From assembly GCF_024124905.1 (NCBI RefSeq), contig NZ_JAMXST010000001.1:806001-870000 (forward strand): a DNA stretch of 64,000 nt. The letters run 5' to 3'. Of this stretch, positions 36,276-50,498 are shown piece by piece; within the stretch, counting starts at the first letter, position 1, and the number at the start of each line of letters is the position of its first letter. The position numbers and the translations under genes are program-made. The notes under the pieces were generated by a model. That model was not told the origin of the DNA and searched no databases. It was given only the letters and a program-made list of their open reading frames with translations. The DNA is from Cellulosimicrobium cellulans. Lineage in GTDB: Bacteria; Actinomycetota; Actinomycetes; Actinomycetales; Cellulomonadaceae.

Positions 36276-36653
36276 TCAGCCGACCGTCGTCGCGGAGCCG
36301 TCGGCCGCGCCGACGCAGAACTGGTTGCCCTGCGGGTCCGCGAGCACGGCCCAGCGGTAGCCCGGGACCGTGTGCTCCGCGACGAACGTCGCGCCGTCCG
36401 CCACGAGCGCGGCGACGTCCGCCTCGCGGTCGGACGCGCCGAGGTCGAGGTGCAGGCGGTTCTTGCCGGGGGTCGGGTCCTCGACGCGCTGGAAGCCGAG
36501 GACGGGTGCGGTCACCCCCTCGGCGGGCACGACCTCGAGGAACCATCCGTCCGACTCGTCGACGACCCGCCCGCCGAGCTGGCGCGCCCACCAGTGCGCG
36601 AGCGGTCGCGGGTCGGTGGAGTCGACGGTCACCATGCCGATGCTCAGAGCCAT
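36276..36653 (-). CDS. VOC-family protein (glyoxalase-like)
   Basis: A 125-residue VOC-fold protein: MALSIGMVTVDSTDPRPLAHWWARQLGG, LHLDLGASDREADVAALVADGATFV and RWAVLADPQGNQFCVG give the two beta-alpha-beta-beta-beta halves. The substrate is unknown; the group is usually annotated as glyoxalase/dioxygenase-like. ATG at 36653 is supported by TAGCGT exactly 7 bases upstream on the minus strand and no SD, so the mRNA is probably leaderless. It sits alone between uppS (upstream, same strand) and the convergent hydrolase. Confidence 0.87.
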   Translation of the reverse strand: MALSIGMVTVDSTDPRPLAHWWARQLGGRVVDESDGWFLEVVPAEGVTAPVLGFQRVEDPTPGKNRLHLDLGASDREADVAALVADGATFVAEHTVPGYRWAVLADPQGNQFCVGAADGSATTVG

Positions 36654-36660
36654 GCCGCGC

Positions 36661-36666
36661 ACGCTA
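36661..36666 (-). promoter_or_regulatory. -10 box for a leaderless VOC mRNA
   Basis: Minus-strand TAGCGT, 7 bases, then ATG at 36653. Confidence 0.5.
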
Positions 36667-36728
36667 CCGGCCGGCGCCCACGGCGTCCCGACGACGACCG
36701 GCGCGCCCCGCACGGCGAGCGCACGACG

Positions 36729-37520
36729 TCAGACCGTGCCGCCCACCGCGTCCACCGCACCGCCGTAGCGACGGTCGCGCCGCGCGTACTCCTCGACCGC
36801 GCGCCACAGCGACCGGCGGTCGACATCGGGCCACGGCTCGGGGAGGAACACGAGCTCCGCGTAGGCGGCCTGCCAGATCATGAAGTTGGACGTGCGCTGC
36901 TCGCCCGAGCTGCGCAGGAAGAGGTCGACGTCCGGCAGGTCGGGCTCGTCGAGGTGCTGCTGGATCGTCCGCTCGGTGACCTTGCCGGGGTCGAGCCGCC
37001 CCGCGGCGACCTCGCGCGCGATGGCGGCCGCGGCGTCGGCGATCTCCGCGCGCCCGCCGTAGTTGACGCACATCGTCAGGGTGCAGACGTCGTTCTCCTT
37101 CGTCTGCTCCTCCGCGACCTCGAGCTCCTTGATCACCGACGCCCAGAGGCGAGGACGACGCCCTGCCCAGCGCACGCGGACTCCCCACGAGTCCATCTCG
37201 TCACGACGTCGCCGGATGACGTCGCGGTTGAAGCCCATGAGGAACCGCACCTCGTCGGGCGAGCGCTTCCAGTTCTCCGTCGAGAACGCGTACGCCGACA
37301 CGTGCTTGACGCCGATCTCGATCGCCCCCGCGACGACGTCCAGCAGCGCCGCCTCGCCGGCCTCGTGGCCCGCGGTGCGCGGCAGCCCGCGCGCGTTGGC
37401 CCAGCGGCCGTTGCCGTCCATGACGACGGCCACGTGGTTCGGCACGAACTGCGCCGGGATCGCCGGGGGCCGCGCACCGCTCGGGTGCGGGAACGGCGCC
37501 GCGTAGGTCCGCTTCGCCAT
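36729..37520 (-). CDS. uppS: Isoprenyl transferase (undecaprenyl/decaprenyl diphosphate synthase)
   Basis: Cis-prenyltransferase that builds the polyprenyl carrier lipid for cell-wall synthesis. The 263 residues show the family signature [27 protein letters not shown] (catalytic Asp in MDGNGRW), [24 protein letters not shown] and the C-terminal [27 protein letters not shown]. The start ATG shares one base with the recO stop (TGATG), so translation is coupled. The recO-uppS order is a conserved actinobacterial arrangement. Product chain length cannot be told from sequence. Confidence 0.96.
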   Translation of the reverse strand: MAKRTYAAPFPHPSGARPPAIPAQFVPNHVAVVMDGNGRWANARGLPRTAGHEAGEAALLDVVAGAIEIGVKHVSAYAFSTENWKRSPDEVRFLMGFNRDVIRRRRDEMDSWGVRVRWAGRRPRLWASVIKELEVAEEQTKENDVCTLTMCVNYGGRAEIADAAAAIAREVAAGRLDPGKVTERTIQQHLDEPDLPDVDLFLRSSGEQRTSNFMIWQAAYAELVFLPEPWPDVDRRSLWRAVEEYARRDRRYGGAVDAVGGTV

Positions 37521-38350
37521 CAGGCGTCCGCCCCCGCACCCCGGCGGTCGGCGACGACGCCGACCGGCCCCGCGGGCGAGGCGGCAGACGGGGCGGCGGG
37601 CGCGTCCCGCTCGACCATGCGCAGTGATCGCAACGTTCTCTCCAGGTGGTATTGGCTGTAGGCGGCCACGAGGCCGCTCGCTTCCTTGCGGTGCCGCGCG
37701 TCCGAGGCGTCGGCAGTCTCCCACTCCCCCGCGAGCAGCGCGGCGAGGAGGGCGAAGGTCTGGGGGGCGGGTGCCGTCGACCCGGGCGGACGACAGCGCG
37801 AGCACACCGCGCCCCCCTGCGCGACGGCGAACGCGTGGTGGGGGCCCGGCTCGCCGCACCGTGCGCAGTCCTCGAACGACGGCGCCCAGCCGGCGACGGC
37901 GAGCGCGCGCAGGAGGTAGGAGTCCAGCACCAGGCCGGGGGCGTGCGTCTGCTCGGACAGCGCCCGGAGCGCCCCCGCGAGCAGCCAGTACTGCTGCACG
38001 GCGGGTTCTCTCTCGTCGGCGACGAGCCGCTCCGCGGTCTCGAGCATCACGGCGCCCGCCGTGTACAGACCGTAGTCCTCGCAGATCCGCCGCGCGTACG
38101 GGCCGATCGTCTCCGCCTGCGTCACCGTGTCCAGGGACCGCCCCGCGTAGAGCTGGACGTCGACGACCATGAACGGCTCCAGCCGCGCCCCGAACCGGGA
38201 CGACGTGCGACGCACGCCCTTGCCGACGGCGCGCACCTTCCCGTGCTCGCGCGTCAGGAGGGTGACGATGCGGTCCGCCTCGCCCAGCTTCTGGGCGCGC
38301 AGCACGATCGCGTCGTCTCGGTACAGCACCACGCCCCTATTGTCCGCCAT
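37520..38350 (-). CDS. recO: DNA repair protein RecO
   Basis: Recombination mediator that helps load RecA in the RecFOR pathway. The 276 residues have the N-terminal OB-fold ([42 protein letters not shown]) and a zinc-finger-like pair CARCG and CSRCR before a helical end. Start is uncertain: ATG 38350 ([13 protein letters not shown]) is given, but GTG codons at 38332 and 38329 would give the shorter N-terminus usual for the family. Lies 152 bases after the leuA stop; that gap holds a terminator and an intergenic repeat, so it probably has its own promoter. Confidence 0.93.
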   Translation of the reverse strand: MADNRGVVLYRDDAIVLRAQKLGEADRIVTLLTREHGKVRAVGKGVRRTSSRFGARLEPFMVVDVQLYAGRSLDTVTQAETIGPYARRICEDYGLYTAGAVMLETAERLVADEREPAVQQYWLLAGALRALSEQTHAPGLVLDSYLLRALAVAGWAPSFEDCARCGEPGPHHAFAVAQGGAVCSRCRPPGSTAPAPQTFALLAALLAGEWETADASDARHRKEASGLVAAYSQYHLERTLRSLRMVERDAPAAPSAASPAGPVGVVADRRGAGADA

Positions 38351-38398
38351 CCCACCCACGCCCCGTGCCGACCCACACCGGGCCCCCGGTCGTGAGAT

Positions 38399-38444
38399 GC
38401 GAGAAGGTGCCCCTCCCAGGCTGCCGGCGGGGGCGACTTCTCGC
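38399..38444. repeat. Intergenic inverted-repeat element, copy 2
   Basis: GCGAGAAG (38399-38406) and CTTCTCGC (38437-38444) flank a CCCTCC...GGGGGCGA core. The order of parts matches the element at 18151-18211, but this copy lacks the inner palindromes. On the plus strand it is followed by TTTTCG, so it could also work as a weak terminator. It lies between recO and leuA. Confidence 0.55.
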
Positions 38445-38460
38445 TTTTCGTCAGCACGAC

Positions 38461-38494
38461 GCAGCCCCCACCCGACGGGTCGGGCGGGGGCTGC
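38461..38494 (-). terminator. leuA terminator
   Basis: A 16-bp stem with one A-C mismatch (38461-38476 with 38479-38494) and a two-base spacer in the loop starts 8 bases past the leuA stop on the minus strand. Confidence 0.8.
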
Positions 38495-38502
38495 GTTGCG
38501 TC

Positions 38503-42727
<4,225 letters not shown>

Positions 42728-42861
42728 CGTGCACTCCCTACGCTGTCGCGCCGTGCCGTACGCACGCACGCCGGCCCGACGGGCCCCGACCGTTTCTACC
42801 GGTTCATCACGTGCGTCTTCAAGCGCCCACGCGGCGCGGACCCCCGATACGACGGGACGGC

Positions 42862-44460
42862 TCAGGACACGGCCGTCAGCCGGTCCGCGCCGAGCAGGAA
42901 GAGGCGGCCCTCGACCGCGACCACGTGGTACGTGTTCTCGGGCAGGGCCCAGCGCCACTCGACGGCCCCGTCGTCGAGCGCGAGCGACACGAGCCCCTGA
43001 CCCTCGCGGCCGCGCTCGGTCACGAAGAGCGACCGTCCGTCCGTGAGCACCGGCCAGGGCCCGCTGTCGTCGACGGTCACGGCCCAGGCCTCCTCGCCGG
43101 TGCGCGCGTCGACGCTGCGGTACGCCGAGTCCGTCTGGACGACGACGCGCCCGTCGACGCGCGCGACGGCTCGCAGGCCGGTGCCCGGGAGGGACCAGAG
43201 CTCCGAGCCGGTCGCCGCGTCGACCCCCACGATGCTCCCGAACGTGTTGGTGACGATCACGCCGGGCGCGGAACCGTCCGAGAGGGGTGCCTCGAGGACG
43301 CGACCCTTGATCCGGAAGTCCGGCTCGCCCGCGGCCGTGAAGACGGTCGCCGTGCCGCGCCCGTACTCGTTCCCGACGTAGCGGCCGTCCTGGAGCCGCA
43401 CGATCGTCCACACGTCGTCCTCGACGAGCGAGCGGCCGTCCTCCGTGAGCGCCGCGGCGACGCCCGGCGCCAGGACGTCGACCACCCCGCGGCGGACGTC
43501 GAGCACGACGTCGCCCCCGCGCCCGAGCCCGTCGTGCGGGAGCGACCGGTCCCAGCGGACCTCTCCGGTCGCCGCGTCCTCGCGCACGAGCGCGACCTCG
43601 CCGCCCCGCCACCACGCGCGCACGACGTCGCCGGCGCCGACGGGCACGACCGACAGGCGGCCCGCGGTCTCGACGGTCCGGTCGCCGACGACCTCGCCCG
43701 TCGCGGACCGGACGGTGACCAGCCGGGCGACCTGCTCGCGCCACCCGGACGGCACGGCGCACACCACCACCTCCCGGGCCGGCTCGCCCTGGGCCGGCAG
43801 GCACGTGGCCCGGTCGCCGAGCCGCTCGGACCGCCAGAGGACCGAGCCGTCCTCGACCGAGTGCGCCGTGAGCGCGCCGTCGACCGTGACGACGGCGCCC
43901 ACTGCCGGGACGACCTCGGAGCCCGGCGCGACCGGCACGGACCACCGCGGCTCGGGCGGTGCCTCGAGGGGGCGCAGCCCGCCCGCGAGCGCGGTGACGT
44001 CGACGGGCCGCGCGTCCTCCATCGAGGCGGTGAAGGCGACCGAGCCCGCGAACGCGGCGGCGACCGCGACGGCGACCCACGGGACGGGGTGCGCGTACCA
44101 GGCGCGCCGCGGTGCGTCCGTGCCGTCGCTGCGCCGGGACCGTCCGCGCTCGCGCGCGGTCCGGGCGGATCCCGCCGCGGCCGTCGCGGGTCGCGAGGCG
44201 GTCCCGGCGCTCCGGGCGTGCGGGCCACGGCGCCCGTCGCCGAGGGTGCCCGGGGCCGTGCGCCCCGACCGGTCGCCGTCGCTCGCAGCCTCCGGCTCGC
44301 CGTCGAACACGGCGTCGAAGCGGTCGTCCGTGCGCAGCTCGGGGGGCAGGAGCTCGAAGCTGACGGCACCCGCCGACGCGCTGGCACCGTCCGTCGTCGG
44401 CTCGTGGGTGACGTGCCCGGCACGAGCCGCCCGGTCCTGCGCGAGCCGACGGCGCCTCAC
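42862..44460 (-). CDS. Membrane-anchored PQQ-like beta-propeller protein
   Basis: A 532-residue protein. Residues 1-120 are a basic, low-complexity cytoplasmic segment; one membrane helix follows (WVAVAVAAAFAGSVAFTASM, about 127-146), and the rest is a beta-propeller of PQQ/BamB-like repeats with the ATG(E/S)xxW blade ends (ATGEVRWDRSL, ATGSELWSLPG, RTGEEAWAVT, DDGAVEWRWAL). No sign of PQQ-binding catalytic residues, so probably a scaffold or sensor domain outside the cell. GTG 44460 has TATCGT 6 bases upstream. Sits 45 bases after the hydrolase stop. Confidence 0.82.
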   Translation of the reverse strand: MRRRRLAQDRAARAGHVTHEPTTDGASASAGAVSFELLPPELRTDDRFDAVFDGEPEAASDGDRSGRTAPGTLGDGRRGPHARSAGTASRPATAAAGSARTARERGRSRRSDGTDAPRRAWYAHPVPWVAVAVAAAFAGSVAFTASMEDARPVDVTALAGGLRPLEAPPEPRWSVPVAPGSEVVPAVGAVVTVDGALTAHSVEDGSVLWRSERLGDRATCLPAQGEPAREVVVCAVPSGWREQVARLVTVRSATGEVVGDRTVETAGRLSVVPVGAGDVVRAWWRGGEVALVREDAATGEVRWDRSLPHDGLGRGGDVVLDVRRGVVDVLAPGVAAALTEDGRSLVEDDVWTIVRLQDGRYVGNEYGRGTATVFTAAGEPDFRIKGRVLEAPLSDGSAPGVIVTNTFGSIVGVDAATGSELWSLPGTGLRAVARVDGRVVVQTDSAYRSVDARTGEEAWAVTVDDSGPWPVLTDGRSLFVTERGREGQGLVSLALDDGAVEWRWALPENTYHVVAVEGRLFLLGADRLTAVS

Positions 44461-44466
44461 CTGTCC

Positions 44467-44472
44467 ACGATA
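44467..44472 (-). promoter_or_regulatory. -10 box for a leaderless beta-propeller mRNA
   Basis: Minus-strand TATCGT, 6 bases, then GTG at 44460. Confidence 0.45.
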
Positions 44473-44505
44473 CGCACGCGGAGGCGCCCGCGCCCGGGCG
44501 GGCGG

Positions 44506-46101
44506 TCAGATGCCGAGCTGGTACACGCCCCAGTACGCGAGGATCACGAGGAGGATCGCCGCACCCGCGACGACGCACCACAGCATGACGCGCGTCGTCA
44601 GGCCCCGCGCGACCCGCAGCGCCCCGGCCCGGCCCTCCTCGACGCCCGTGCCGGCCGCGTCGGCGAGGTCCGCCGCGGCGCGCCGGGCCGTCCGGACCTC
44701 GGCGGAGCGGTTGATCAGGAGGGCCGCGGCGACGAGCGTCGCGAGCCCGACGAGCCGCACCCCGATCCACCCGCCCTGCACGACCCAGGCGTCCTTCTCG
44801 TAGTCCAGGGCGAGCCGGGCGACGGCGACGAGGTAGACCACGAGGGCCACCGTCGTCCCGAGGGCGCCCGCGCCGAGCCCGGCGAGCGGCGCGCGGAAGC
44901 CGGGCGCGAGACCGGCGGGCGCGCTCGGGCGCCCCGCGACGCGGCGCAGACGGCGCACGAGCCCTCCGGCGAGCCCGACGAGCGGCCCGAGCACGAGGAG
45001 ACCCACCGCGCCGAGCACGAGCCCGACGAGGAGGTCGCCGTTGCCGAGCCACCGCGGGGTGGGGACGGGACCGGCGAGGTACTGCTGGTTCGGCTCGGCC
45101 CCGGCGACCTGGGGCTGCGCGGTCGCGCTGTCGGGGAGGGACGTGATCCAGGCGCCGAGGTCGCGCGGGAAGTCGGGGACGAGCACGTCGTCGATCTTGA
45201 TCCCGTGGTTCGCGTCCTCGTAGAACCGCACGGTCACGTCGGCGCCGCCCGACGCCGACGACGGCCCCGTCGCGTCGAGGATCTGCCGCGCCCCCTGCTC
45301 GACCGGCATCGACGGGTCCGCGGTGCCGTAGACCACGAGGACGGGCTGGGTGAGCCGCTCGAGGAACGGCTCGACGTCGAAGTCGGCGTACTCGAAGCCG
45401 CCCCCGGGGATCGCCATGCCGACCGCGCGCGGGATCGCCCGGAACACCCCGTGCGGGACGTCCGTGTTGCGCAGGTAGCTGTCGACCGCGAACGCGGCCT
45501 GCTGGCGCGGCGGCACGACCGGGGCGGACACGAGCACGGAGAACGCGATCGTCGGGTCCTCGACGGCCATCACGGGCACGATCCACGTGCCCTCCGACTC
45601 CCCGTACAGCCCGACCTGGTCCGGGTCGACCCCGGGTCGCGTCCGGAGCAGGTCCACGGAGCGCTCGTAGTCGCGCGCCATCGCCTCGTAGTCGCGGTGA
45701 CGCGTCGTGTACGTGTCGAGGCGCTTGTCCGGCACGAGGGTGACGACACCGGCGCTCGCGAGGTCGGCCGCGACGTCCACGAAGGCCTCCGTCGCCAGGC
45801 CCGTGCCCGCGCCGTGCACGAACACCACGCCCGGGAGGTCGTCGCCCGCGTCGACGGGCTCGCGCAGGATGCCCCCGACCGTCGCGCCGTCGAGCCGGAT
45901 CGTCACGTCCGTCTCGCGCACGTCGTACGTGCCGACGGGGTCGGCGCCGCCGGGAGGCTGGCCCCCGATCGTCGTGTCGGGCGTCGTGGGCTCCAGGTGC
46001 TCGGTCACGGGCACCGGGTCCCACTGCGGTCCCGTGACCGCGCCGACGATCGCGAGGACGATCGCGAGCGCGGCGGTGGTCGCGGCGGTCCGGAAGATCA
46101 C
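44506..46101 (-). CDS. Alpha/beta hydrolase with N-terminal anchor and C-terminal membrane domain
   Basis: A 531-residue protein. An N-terminal helix ([18 protein letters not shown]) anchors an alpha/beta hydrolase: oxyanion strand [12 protein letters not shown], nucleophile elbow [14 protein letters not shown] (Ser), acid [11 protein letters not shown] (Asp), His in [12 protein letters not shown]. After about residue 330 come four membrane helices. With a single N-terminal helix the catalytic domain is predicted outside the cell. GTG 46101 is preferred, with TACGAT 6 bases upstream; a GTG eight codons earlier has no SD. The fusion to a polytopic domain is uncommon for lipase-like hydrolases. 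Substrate unknown. Confidence 0.85.
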   Translation of the reverse strand: MIFRTAATTAALAIVLAIVGAVTGPQWDPVPVTEHLEPTTPDTTIGGQPPGGADPVGTYDVRETDVTIRLDGATVGGILREPVDAGDDLPGVVFVHGAGTGLATEAFVDVAADLASAGVVTLVPDKRLDTYTTRHRDYEAMARDYERSVDLLRTRPGVDPDQVGLYGESEGTWIVPVMAVEDPTIAFSVLVSAPVVPPRQQAAFAVDSYLRNTDVPHGVFRAIPRAVGMAIPGGGFEYADFDVEPFLERLTQPVLVVYGTADPSMPVEQGARQILDATGPSSASGGADVTVRFYEDANHGIKIDDVLVPDFPRDLGAWITSLPDSATAQPQVAGAEPNQQYLAGPVPTPRWLGNGDLLVGLVLGAVGLLVLGPLVGLAGGLVRRLRRVAGRPSAPAGLAPGFRAPLAGLGAGALGTTVALVVYLVAVARLALDYEKDAWVVQGGWIGVRLVGLATLVAAALLINRSAEVRTARRAAADLADAAGTGVEEGRAGALRVARGLTTRVMLWCVVAGAAILLVILAYWGVYQLGI

Positions 46102-46107
46102 CGGGGA

Positions 46108-46113
46108 ATCGTA
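46108..46113 (-). promoter_or_regulatory. -10 box for a leaderless hydrolase mRNA
   Basis: Minus-strand TACGAT, 6 bases, then GTG at 46101; no SD. Confidence 0.5.
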
Positions 46114-46155
46114 CGTCGCACCCACGACGCCGGTCCCTGGTGCCGCCCCGACGCG

Positions 46156-46179
46156 CGGACGGGGGCTCTCCCCCGTCCG
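46156..46179 (-). terminator. Terminator of the era operon
   Basis: A perfect 10-bp stem CGGACGGGGG/CCCCCGTCCG (46156-46165 with 46170-46179) with a CTCT loop, 14 bases past the era stop. Confidence 0.85.
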
Positions 46180-46192
46180 GGCGCGGCCCGCC

Positions 46193-47143
46193 TCAGAACC
46201 CGAGCCGGTGGAGCTGCTTGGGGTCGCGCTGCCAGTCCTTGGCGACCTTCACGTGCAGGTCGAGGTAGACGCGCGCGCCGAGCAGCGCCTCGATGCCGTG
46301 CCGCGCGCGGGTCCCGACCTCGCGCAGCCGCGAGCCGCCCCGGCCGATGACGATGGCCTTCTGCGAGTCGCGCTCGACGAAGAGGTTGACCCGCACGTCG
46401 AGCAGCGGCGGGCGGCCGGTGGCCTCGTCCCCGCTGCCCTCGCGGGGCACGATCTCCTCGACCTGGACGGCGAGCGAGTGCGGCAGCTCGTCGCGCACGC
46501 CCTCGAGCGCGGCCTCGCGCACGAGCTCCGCGACCATCACCGCCTCGGGCTCGTCGGTGAGCTCGCCGCCCGGGTAGAGCTCCGGCCCCGCGGGGAGGTG
46601 CGAGACCAGGACGTCGGTGAGGACGTCCACCTGGTAGCCGTCCTGCGCCGAGACCGGCACGATGTCCGCCCAGCCGCCCGCGGTCTCCCCCAGCCGGTCC
46701 ACGGCGAGCAGGTGCGCGGCGAGCGTGCCGCGGTCCACGAGGTCGGCCTTCGTCACGACGGCGACCACGGGCGTGCCGCGGCGCCCGCGCATGAGCTCGG
46801 CGAGCTCGTTCGCGATGAACCGGTCGCCCGGCCCGATCTTCTGGTCCGCGGGCAGGCAGAACGCGATGACGTCGACCTCCGTCAGCGTCTCGCGCACGAG
46901 GTCGTTGAGGCGTTCGCCGAGCAGCGTGCGGGGCCGGTGCAGGCCCGGGGTGTCGACGAGGACGAGCTGCGCGTCGGGGCGGTGCACGATCCCGCGGATC
47001 GTGTGGCGGGTCGTCTGCGGCCGCCCGGACGTGATGGCGACCTTCTGGCCGACCAGCGCGTTCGTCAGGGTCGACTTGCCCGCGTTGGGCCGCCCGACCA
47101 GGCAGGCGAATCCGGAGCGGTGCTCGGGGGTGGTCGTGCTCAC
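46193..47143 (-). CDS. era: GTPase Era
   Basis: Ribosome-assembly GTPase that binds 16S rRNA near its 3' end. The 316 residues have G1 GRPNAGKST (17-25), G2 region TTRHT, G3 DTPG (64-67), G4 TKAD, and a C-terminal KH domain with [28 protein letters not shown] 47143 overlaps the upstream CBS gene stop as GTGA and has GAAGGA 6 bases upstream. Last gene of the hrcA-to-era run; followed by a strong hairpin. Confidence 0.97.
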   Translation of the reverse strand: MSTTTPEHRSGFACLVGRPNAGKSTLTNALVGQKVAITSGRPQTTRHTIRGIVHRPDAQLVLVDTPGLHRPRTLLGERLNDLVRETLTEVDVIAFCLPADQKIGPGDRFIANELAELMRGRRGTPVVAVVTKADLVDRGTLAAHLLAVDRLGETAGGWADIVPVSAQDGYQVDVLTDVLVSHLPAGPELYPGGELTDEPEAVMVAELVREAALEGVRDELPHSLAVQVEEIVPREGSGDEATGRPPLLDVRVNLFVERDSQKAIVIGRGGSRLREVGTRARHGIEALLGARVYLDLHVKVAKDWQRDPKQLHRLGF

Positions 47144-48471
47144 GGGGTGTCCTTCACGGTCGGGAGGGAGGGTCGGGTGTCGGCCGGGGTCTCCGGCTCG
47201 TGGGGTGCCGCGGGCGGCGTCGGGGCCGCGGCGTGGGACACGAGGACGGTCGCGAGCTGCTTGCGCCGGCCCTCGACCCGGTCGGCCTCGATCCGCAGGC
47301 CGTGCACGTCGGCGACGGAGCCGGGCAGCGGGACCTTGCCGAGGGCCTTGGCGAGCAGGCCGCCGACGGTGTCCACGTCGTCGTCGTCCAGGTCGAGCCC
47401 GAAGAGCTCGCCGAGCTCGTCCACGCCGAGCCGCGCGGGCACGCGCAGCACGCCCTCGCCGATGTCCTCGACCTCGGGCTCGGGGCGGTCGTGCTCGTCG
47501 GTCAGCTCGCCGACGATCTCCTCGAGCGCGTCCTCGATCGTCACGAGCCCGGCGATGCCGCCGTACTCGTCGACGACCATGGCGATGTGCGACGACGACG
47601 CCTGCATCTCGCGCAGGAGGTCGTCGACGGGCTTGGACTCGGGCACGAAGATCGCGGCGCGCGCGACGTCGCCGACCGGCCGGGCGTCCGCCCCCGGGCC
47701 GCCCTGCAGCACCCGCACGACGTCCTTGAAGTAGGCGACGCCCACGAGGTCGTCCGCGGACGTCCCGGTCACGGGGATGCGGGAGAAGCCCGAGCGCAGG
47801 AACAGCGACAGCGCCTTGCGCAGCGGCGTGTCCCGCGAGGTCGTGACCATGTCCGTCCGCGGGACCATGACCTCGCGCGTGAGGGTGCTGCCCAGCTCGA
47901 AGACGGAGCGGATGAGCTCGCGCTCCTCCTCCTCGATGACGTCGGACTCGTTCACGCGGTCCACCATGTCCTGGAGCTCGCGCTCGTGCGCCCCCGAGTC
48001 GGGGGCGGGCGCGAGGCGCGTGAGCCAGCGGGTCGCGGCGACGATCCCCGTGAGGAGCCCCGAGAGCGCGAGCAGGACGCGGACGGCGTGCCGGCGGCCC
48101 AGCGACCGCGGGCTGACCCGCACGACGAGGAGGCCGACGACGACGCTCACCGCCAGCGCGACGAGCAGGACCTGCCACCACGGCTCCAGCCATGCCGCGA
48201 CGAGCAGCGTGAGGCACGTGATCGCGGCGACCTCGGCGACGACGCGCACGAACCCGACGGAACGGGCCGTCGCGGCCGGGTCCGCGAGCAGCGCCAGCGC
48301 GCGACGCCCGGACGGCCGCGGCGGGGTCGTCAGGTCGTCGCCGAGCGCGGCCTCGCTCACCGCCGCGCGCGTCACGCGCAGGACCGCCGCCTCGCCGGCG
48401 CTCAGCGCCGCGGCGAGCACGACCGTGAGGACGGTCAGGACCGCCAGGAGCGCGACGGGTTCGCCGCTCAC
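47140..48471 (-). CDS. CNNM/CorC-type membrane protein with CBS pair and transporter-associated domain
   Basis: A 443-residue protein of the hemolysin-C/CorC family, linked to magnesium/cobalt transport. The N-terminal CNNM-type membrane region ([25 protein letters not shown]; further helices to about 175) precedes [35 protein letters not shown], the start of the CBS pair, which ends at [25 protein letters not shown]. The last part is the CorC_HlyC domain ([32 protein letters not shown]). GTG 48471 overlaps the ybeY stop (GTGA). It belongs to the conserved ybeY-CBS-era group. Confidence 0.92.
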   Translation of the reverse strand: MSGEPVALLAVLTVLTVVLAAALSAGEAAVLRVTRAAVSEAALGDDLTTPPRPSGRRALALLADPAATARSVGFVRVVAEVAAITCLTLLVAAWLEPWWQVLLVALAVSVVVGLLVVRVSPRSLGRRHAVRVLLALSGLLTGIVAATRWLTRLAPAPDSGAHERELQDMVDRVNESDVIEEEERELIRSVFELGSTLTREVMVPRTDMVTTSRDTPLRKALSLFLRSGFSRIPVTGTSADDLVGVAYFKDVVRVLQGGPGADARPVGDVARAAIFVPESKPVDDLLREMQASSSHIAMVVDEYGGIAGLVTIEDALEEIVGELTDEHDRPEPEVEDIGEGVLRVPARLGVDELGELFGLDLDDDDVDTVGGLLAKALGKVPLPGSVADVHGLRIEADRVEGRRKQLATVLVSHAAAPTPPAAPHEPETPADTRPSLPTVKDTP

Positions 48472-48920
48472 CGGCCGGCGAGGAAGGTCAGGAGCAGCTT
48501 GCGCTGCAGCGCGAACATCTCCTTCTCCTCCTCCGGCTCGGCGTGGTCGTAGCCGAGCAGGTGCAGGATGCCGTGCGTCGTGAGCAGCAGCATCTCCTCC
48601 GCGGTCGAGTGCCCCGCGGTCACCGCCTGCTGCGCGGCGACCTCCGGGCACAGCACGACGTCGCCGAGCTGGCCGGGGCCGGACACCTCGCCGTCGCGAC
48701 CGGGACGCAGCTCGTCCATGGGGAACGAGAGCACGTCCGTCGGTCCCGGCTCGTCCATCCAGCGCACGTGCAGCTCGGTCATGACGTCGGTGTCGACGAA
48801 GAGGATCGACAGCTCGCTCTGCGGGTGCACGCGCATCGCGTCGAGCACGTAGCGCGCGAGCGCCGCGAACTCGGCCTCGTCGACCTCGGCCTCGGTCTCG
48901 TTGTTGACCTCGATGCTCAC
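48468..48920 (-). CDS. ybeY: Endoribonuclease YbeY
   Basis: Metal-dependent RNase for 16S rRNA 3'-end maturation and ribosome quality control. The 150 residues have the zinc motif [12 protein letters not shown] and the family strand [21 protein letters not shown] 48920 overlaps the phoH stop (GTGA), and its own stop overlaps the next gene in the same way. Confidence 0.96.
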   Translation of the reverse strand: MSIEVNNETEAEVDEAEFAALARYVLDAMRVHPQSELSILFVDTDVMTELHVRWMDEPGPTDVLSFPMDELRPGRDGEVSGPGQLGDVVLCPEVAAQQAVTAGHSTAEEMLLLTTHGILHLLGYDHAEPEEEKEMFALQRKLLLTFLAGR

Positions 48921-50014
48921 GCGTCGTCCCTCGTCCGTCGGTCCCTGCCCGCGGGGCGTCCGCGGCGCTCGTCGTCCCGGCGGCGCGGTGCGCCGCCCGT
49001 CCCCTGTCGCGCCCCGGTGCCGGACGCGAGGTCCCACCGCGCGTACGCGTCGATGATCTCGCTCACGAGCCGGTGGCGCACCACGTCCGACGACGTGAGG
49101 CGGCAGAACTCGACGTCGTCCACGCCCGTGAGGACGTCCTCGATCACGCGCAGCCCGGACTGGGTGCCGCCGGGCAGGTCCACCTGCGTCGCGTCGCCCG
49201 TGATGACCATGCGCGACCCGAACCCGAGGCGCGTGAGGAACATCTTCATCTGCTCGGTCGTCGTGTTCTGCGCCTCGTCGAGAATGATGAAGGAATCGTT
49301 CAACGAGCGACCCCTCATGAACGCCAGCGGCGCGACCTCGATCGTGCCCGCCTCGATGAGCTTGGGGATCGAGTCGGGGTCGATCATGTCGTGCAGCGCG
49401 TCGTACAGCGGGCGCAGGTACGGGTCGATCTTCTCCGTGAGCGAGCCGGGCAGGAACCCGAGCCGCTCCCCCGCCTCGACCGCCGGGCGCGTGAGGATGA
49501 TCCGGTTGACCTGCTTGGACTGGAGCGCCTGCACGGCCTTGGCCATCGCGAGGTACGTCTTGCCCGTGCCCGCGGGCCCGATGCCGAACGTGATGGTGCT
49601 GGCGTCGATCGCCTCGACGTAGCGCTTCTGCCCGACCGTCTTGGGCCGGATCGTGCGACCGCGGCTCGACAGGATGTTGAGCGTCAGCACCTCGGCCGGG
49701 CGCGACGCCGTCGCGGCCGTGAGCATCGAGATGGAGCGCGAGACGACGTCCGCCGTGAGCTGCGTGCCGGCCTCCACGACCTCGACGAGCTCGTCGAGCA
49801 GGCGGGAGGCGAGCGCGACGTCCCCCGGGGGACCGGAGACCGCGATCTCGTTGCCGCGCACGTGCACGTCGACCGAGGGGAATCCCTCCTCGACGGCCCG
49901 GAGCACGGAGTCTCGGCTGCCGAGGAGCGCGACCATCGGCACGTGGGTCGGGATGACGATGCGGTGCTCGACCCGGTGCGGCTGAGGGTCGGGTTCTCGG
50001 GACAGAGAGGTCAT
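48917..50014 (-). CDS. phoH: PhoH-family ATPase
   Basis: A 365-residue P-loop ATPase of the PhoH/YbeZ type, which partners YbeY in ribosome and RNA maturation. An N-terminal KH-like region is followed by Walker A GPAGTGKT in [20 protein letters not shown] and Walker B FIILDEAQ, then [16 protein letters not shown]. The C-terminal 25 residues are Arg-rich and low complexity. ATG 50014 has no close SD; AAGGAG is about 25 bases upstream. A leader of roughly 70 bases with hairpin GGGGCC/GGCCCC (50060-50076) follows a possible promoter at 50090-50095. Confidence 0.95.
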   Translation of the reverse strand: MTSLSREPDPQPHRVEHRIVIPTHVPMVALLGSRDSVLRAVEEGFPSVDVHVRGNEIAVSGPPGDVALASRLLDELVEVVEAGTQLTADVVSRSISMLTAATASRPAEVLTLNILSSRGRTIRPKTVGQKRYVEAIDASTITFGIGPAGTGKTYLAMAKAVQALQSKQVNRIILTRPAVEAGERLGFLPGSLTEKIDPYLRPLYDALHDMIDPDSIPKLIEAGTIEVAPLAFMRGRSLNDSFIILDEAQNTTTEQMKMFLTRLGFGSRMVITGDATQVDLPGGTQSGLRVIEDVLTGVDDVEFCRLTSSDVVRHRLVSEIIDAYARWDLASGTGARQGTGGAPRRRDDERRGRPAGRDRRTRDDA

Positions 50015-50089
50015 GAGCCGGCTTGCGCCGCTGCGCTCCTTCGGTCGGACGGTGGGGCCGGGGCCGCCACGGCCCCGCAGATCGCCTCC

Positions 50090-50095
50090 ATCGTA
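50090..50095 (-). promoter_or_regulatory. Possible internal -10 box before phoH
   Basis: Minus-strand TACGAT in the 121-base gap between the HIT gene and phoH, the widest break in an otherwise overlapping run downstream of dnaJ. No clear -35. Confidence 0.35.
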
Positions 50096-50135
50096 CCGAG
50101 CGCGCCGGGGCGCCACACGTCCTTTCGCGCAGGGC

Positions 50136-50498
50136 TCAGGCGGGCGTCCAGCCGAGCTCCGCGCCCGCGATGACGTGCCCGTGCACGTGGAACACGCTCT
50201 GCCCGGCGCGCGGGCCGGAGTTGAAGATGAGGCGGAACTGGCCGTCGGCCTGGTCGCCCGCGACCTCGTCGGCGAGCGCGACGACGTCGGCGAGCAGGCC
50301 CGGGTCGGCCGCCGCGAGCTGGGCGATGTCGCCGTGGTGGTCGCGCGGCACGACGAGCACGTGCACCGGGGCCTGGGGGTCGATGTCCCGGAAGGCGATC
50401 GCGCGGTCGCTCGTCGCGACGACGTCGGCAGGTAGCTCGCCCGCGACGATGCGGCAGAAGAGGCAGTCCGGGTCCGTGCGTACGTCGGTGCTGGTCAT
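50136..50498 (-). CDS. HIT-family nucleotide hydrolase/transferase
   Basis: A 120-residue histidine-triad protein of the HinT type, which splits AMP-linked amides and esters. Hallmarks: CLFCRIVAGELPADVV, VLVVPRDHHGDIAQL and the triad VFHVHGHVIAG. ATG 50498 overlaps the rsmE stop (ATGA) and also has TAGCCT 7 bases upstream, so it could be made both by coupling to rsmE and from its own leaderless mRNA. Conserved position between rsmE and phoH. Confidence 0.94.
   Translation of the reverse strand: MTSTDVRTDPDCLFCRIVAGELPADVVATSDRAIAFRDIDPQAPVHVLVVPRDHHGDIAQLAAADPGLLADVVALADEVAGDQADGQFRLIFNSGPRAGQSVFHVHGHVIAGAELGWTPA

Noticed and set aside
42740-42860. GGCCC-GTC-GGGCC stem after the beta-propeller gene as a terminator
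   Set aside because: Only a 5-bp stem without a T-run, too weak in this GC background to call.
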